DNA from: SB11 sp965222995
GTDB taxonomy: Bacteria > Bacteroidota > Bacteroidia > UBA8524
Reading direction: 5' to 3'
DNA length: 64,000 nt
NCBI GenBank assembly: GCA_965222995.1
Contig: OZ244977.1
Coordinates: 3,720,001-3,784,000 of the forward strand
A program made the translations under genes and the position numbers. This document shows positions 61,780 through 64,000 of this stretch, in pieces. Below the pieces are notes generated by a model. It was not told the origin of the DNA and ran no database searches. It saw only the letters and a list, made by a program, of their open reading frames with translations. Numbering within the stretch: position 1 is the first letter of the stretch; the number at the start of each line of letters is the position of its first letter.

Positions 61780-62958
61780 TTGAAGGGAAAACTAATAGAC
61801 ACTGCAAAAAGACAAGAAACTGCTGTTTTGGTTGCAGTACAAATTCAGGGGCAGCGTGATTATCAAGCAGAAGAATATTTGGATGAGCTGGAATTTTTAG
61901 CGCAAACAGCTGGCGTAAAAACCTTAAAACAGTTTAAGCAAAAACTACAACATCCAGACCCTAAAACCTTTGTTGGGAAGGGCAAACTAGAAGATATTAA
62001 GCTATACGTTAAAGAATATAAGGTTGATACTGTAATATTTGATGATGAGCTTTCTCCCAGTCAGGTGCGTAACTTAGAAAAAGCTTTAGACTGTAAAATA
62101 TTAGACCGTGCTAACCTGATACTTGATATTTTTGCTAAACGTGCACAAACGGCACAAGCAAAGGCACAAGTGGAGTTAGCTCAAACACAGTATTTACTAC
62201 CTCGATTGACCCGTATGTGGACTCACCTTACCAAGCATGCAGGAGGTGTGGGTACTAAAGGTCCGGGGGAGAAAGAGATTGAGACGGATAGGCGTTTGGT
62301 GCGGGATAGAATTAGCTTGTTAAAGGCTCGCCTCGATGGTATTGACAAACAAAACCTAACTCGTCGTAAAAACCGTAGTGGTGTTTTGCGTGTAGCTTTG
62401 GTGGGCTATACCAATGTGGGGAAAAGCACCATAATGAATTTACTTACTAAAAGTGATGTGTTGGCAGAGGACAAGCTATTTGCTACGCTTGATAGTACAG
62501 TACGTAAAGTTGTGCTTGACAATACTCCTTTTTTGTTGTCTGACACTGTTGGGTTTATACGTAAACTTCCGCACATGTTAGTAGAAAGTTTTAAATCTAC
62601 TTTAGATGAGGTGCGGGAAGCTGATTTATTACTGCATGTGGTGGATATATCGCACCCCAATTTTGAAGAACACATAGCCATTGTGAACAAAACTTTACAA
62701 GAAATAGGTGCCGAAGAGAAACCCACTATAATGGTTATGAATAAGATAGACTTATATAAGCCCGAAGAGCATATAAGTTATGCAGAGAATGAAGAGGAAG
62801 AAGATATGCCTACCACTTTATCTCAACTAAGGCGGTCGTGGATGGCAAAGGAAAATGCACCGGTGGTTTTTATTTCAGCAAAGAAAAAAGAGAATATACA
62901 AGAGCTAAGGGATAAGCTTATTACCTTTATAAAATCGCTTAATCAATTTCAGTATTAA
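61780..62958 (+). CDS. hflX: GTPase HflX
   Basis: 392 residues from TTG 61780 (no ATG is available near the N-terminus). HflX N-terminal domain with FVGKGKLEDIKLYVKEYKVDTVIFDDELSPSQVRNLE near residue 62 and CKILDRANLILDIFAKRAQTAQAKAQVELAQTQYLLPRL, then GGVGTKGPGEKEIETDRRL. The G domain has GYTNVGKSTIMN (G1) near 208, DTVGFIRKLPHMLVESFKSTLDEV (G3) and MNKIDLY (G4). It binds the ribosome and splits stalled 70S after heat or antibiotic stress. A TATCTTTG box at 61750-61757 lies 22 nt before the start. Confidence 0.95.
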   Translation: MKGKLIDTAKRQETAVLVAVQIQGQRDYQAEEYLDELEFLAQTAGVKTLKQFKQKLQHPDPKTFVGKGKLEDIKLYVKEYKVDTVIFDDELSPSQVRNLEKALDCKILDRANLILDIFAKRAQTAQAKAQVELAQTQYLLPRLTRMWTHLTKHAGGVGTKGPGEKEIETDRRLVRDRISLLKARLDGIDKQNLTRRKNRSGVLRVALVGYTNVGKSTIMNLLTKSDVLAEDKLFATLDSTVRKVVLDNTPFLLSDTVGFIRKLPHMLVESFKSTLDEVREADLLLHVVDISHPNFEEHIAIVNKTLQEIGAEEKPTIMVMNKIDLYKPEEHISYAENEEEEDMPTTLSQLRRSWMAKENAPVVFISAKKKENIQELRDKLITFIKSLNQFQY

Positions 62959-63133
62959 CCCAAAGACTAATCAGTCATTAATTTCAGCTTGTTTTAGGTA
63001 AAAGCATGCTGTTTAAAGGGGTTTTGGCATAAACTGAAAAGATAAATATTTTAAAGGTGTTTAGTTAATTATACATCGTAAAGGCAATACTGGTAAGGGT
63101 TTCAGTTATTTGCACATTCTATATTAAGAAACT

Positions 63134-64000
63134 GTGAACAAGCAGTCATGCTTTGTTGTCCCTTGTGTAGCAATAGCTTCGCTATTTTGCTATAGTTTTG
63201 TATTAGTGTTAGCGGGCAATAATTCAACATCATTTACCTACACACCTGATTTAGAAAGAGAAAATCGGTTACAAGAATATTGCTCACTCATAGAAAAAAA
63301 AATAAACTTTTTTTCACTATCAGAAGTAGAAGTTGAAAAACTTATTTCCACTACAAAAGAAATAGAAGCAGCTTGCATTTTTGGGTTATCAACAGAATCC
63401 TTAAACACAGACTCTCCTGAAAATATTTATTCATTCTGTAAAAATATTGAAGAAAACTACGGCGATTCAACTACTCACTTTAAGGAGTGGAGGAATAATA
63501 CATTTACATCATTAGAGCTAAATAAAACCAAAGAGCTACTTCAATTGGTAAATGGTTTGGCGGCCGATAATAATGGTGAGGTAGCGAGTGATGATTTAGC
63601 AGATATAAAAAGTTGCTTTAAAGCACTTCAAAACTCTCTATACAAAGATGTATTCACCCAAAGTTGGGTATTGCGGTTGGCACTGCAAATGCTGCAGCCA
63701 TTTAAAAAGCAAGTATATTCTTTCCCGGCTCTGGCACAGGTGGGCATTTTGACGAGTAACAAAAAAACATTGAAGGGCTTACTAAACATTAGTTTAGAAG
63801 TATTAATTGCTAAAGCTGTGTACGAAGAACAGCTTAATGCTTTAGCGGAAACTTTAACTCCCGAACAAACACTAGTAGATTTAACGGAACTTTTGCCCTT
63901 GGGGTATGACTGCATGGAAGCAGCTCTTAAAAGAGTAGACGATGCCCTAAAGACAATTTACAGGGAAAAGATTGATTATTATAAAAAAGACGCTAGAATA
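63134..64000 (+). CDS. Hypothetical protein, 3' truncated by the window edge
   Basis: At least 289 residues from GTG 63134, open to base 64000. An in-frame stop at 63125-63127 bounds the N-terminus, and no ATG lies nearby. The first ~30 residues (SCFVVPCVAIASLFCYSFVLVLAGNN) form a membrane or signal helix. The rest is helix-rich and acidic, with alternating segments such as KKINFFSLSEVEVEKLISTTKEIEAA, LELNKTKELLQLVNGLAADN and ELLPLGYDCMEAALKRVDDALKTIYREKIDYY. I recognise no family. It probably acts outside the cytoplasm. Confidence 0.6.
   Translation, partial: MNKQSCFVVPCVAIASLFCYSFVLVLAGNNSTSFTYTPDLERENRLQEYCSLIEKKINFFSLSEVEVEKLISTTKEIEAACIFGLSTESLNTDSPENIYSFCKNIEENYGDSTTHFKEWRNNTFTSLELNKTKELLQLVNGLAADNNGEVASDDLADIKSCFKALQNSLYKDVFTQSWVLRLALQMLQPFKKQVYSFPALAQVGILTSNKKTLKGLLNISLEVLIAKAVYEEQLNALAETLTPEQTLVDLTELLPLGYDCMEAALKRVDDALKTIYREKIDYYKKDARI

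Noticed and set aside
1..64000. CRISPR array, phage, IS element, riboswitch or rRNA
   Set aside because: No regularly spaced repeats, transposase, integrase, capsid or conserved riboswitch shape was seen on either strand.

Overview
The window is AT-rich chromosomal DNA of a member of the Bacteroidota. Supporting signs are several secreted proteins with C-terminal type IX secretion (T9SS) sorting domains, a gldF/gldG-type ABC transporter pair with a DUF4340 partner, SBBP, WG and BNR repeat proteins, a hybrid-propeller sensor kinase with a LytTR regulator, and promoters of the Bacteroidota type (-7 box TAnnTTTG) in place of sigma70 boxes. I cannot place it below phylum with confidence. No phage, plasmid, insertion sequence, CRISPR array or rRNA is visible. 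One tRNA (Arg, CCT) is present.

Layout. 1-11 kb: envelope sugar metabolism, with multi-span glycosyltransferase-like membrane proteins, a methyltransferase and a methyltransferase-GT2 fusion, plus an EreA-like secreted protein and a T9SS cargo protein. 10.4-14.4 kb: DUF4340 / gldG / gldF, interrupted by an opposite-strand MmcQ-like gene. 14.7-19.2 kb: BNR-repeat protein, pterin dehydratase, a GNAT/Mom-like protein and small lipoprotein and membrane genes. 19.2-22.6 kb: tyrS, WG-repeat protein, 3-hydroxyanthranilate dioxygenase and a cytochrome b5 domain protein. 22.7-28.6 kb: an OmpR-type two-component system, a thioredoxin-like lipoprotein, an OB-fold protein, YceI, a Crp/Fnr regulator and small proteins. 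28.7-38.3 kb: a 1338-residue T9SS beta-helix protein, HPF, a DUF4382 lipoprotein and a propeller sensor kinase with its LytTR regulator. 38.4-46.3 kb: a region with three single-base frameshifts (DUF2254, an ArsR-like regulator and a giant SBBP/PKD T9SS protein), the tRNA-Arg gene and a truncated copy of it. 46.4-56.7 kb: metG, an alpha/beta hydrolase, an SPFH / PH-like / RHH / LD-carboxypeptidase run, and an operon of a small anchored protein, mutL, two rhomboid proteases and an EEP nuclease. 56.9-64 kb: a GH3-beta-lactamase fusion, a membrane glycosyltransferase, hflX, and an unrecognised gene that runs off the end.

Regulatory layout. Many genes carry a TAnnTTTG-like box only 3-11 nt before the start codon, which predicts leaderless or near-leaderless mRNAs. 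Convergent neighbours are often separated by 0-15 nt or overlap, while other gene ends carry long hairpin terminators. A perfect 18-bp palindrome sits at about -43 relative to the predicted start of yceI, next to a Crp/Fnr gene. An IR-rich 350-bp spacer (14.4-14.75 kb) and a nested palindromic spacer (10.28-10.39 kb) look like small non-coding repeat elements.

The strongest candidates for something undescribed are the leaderless promoter architecture, the GNAT/Mom-like protein with a hairpin at its promoter, the EreA-like/beta-rich fusion, and the tRNA-Arg remnant. I see no clear multi-gene defence or mobile system.
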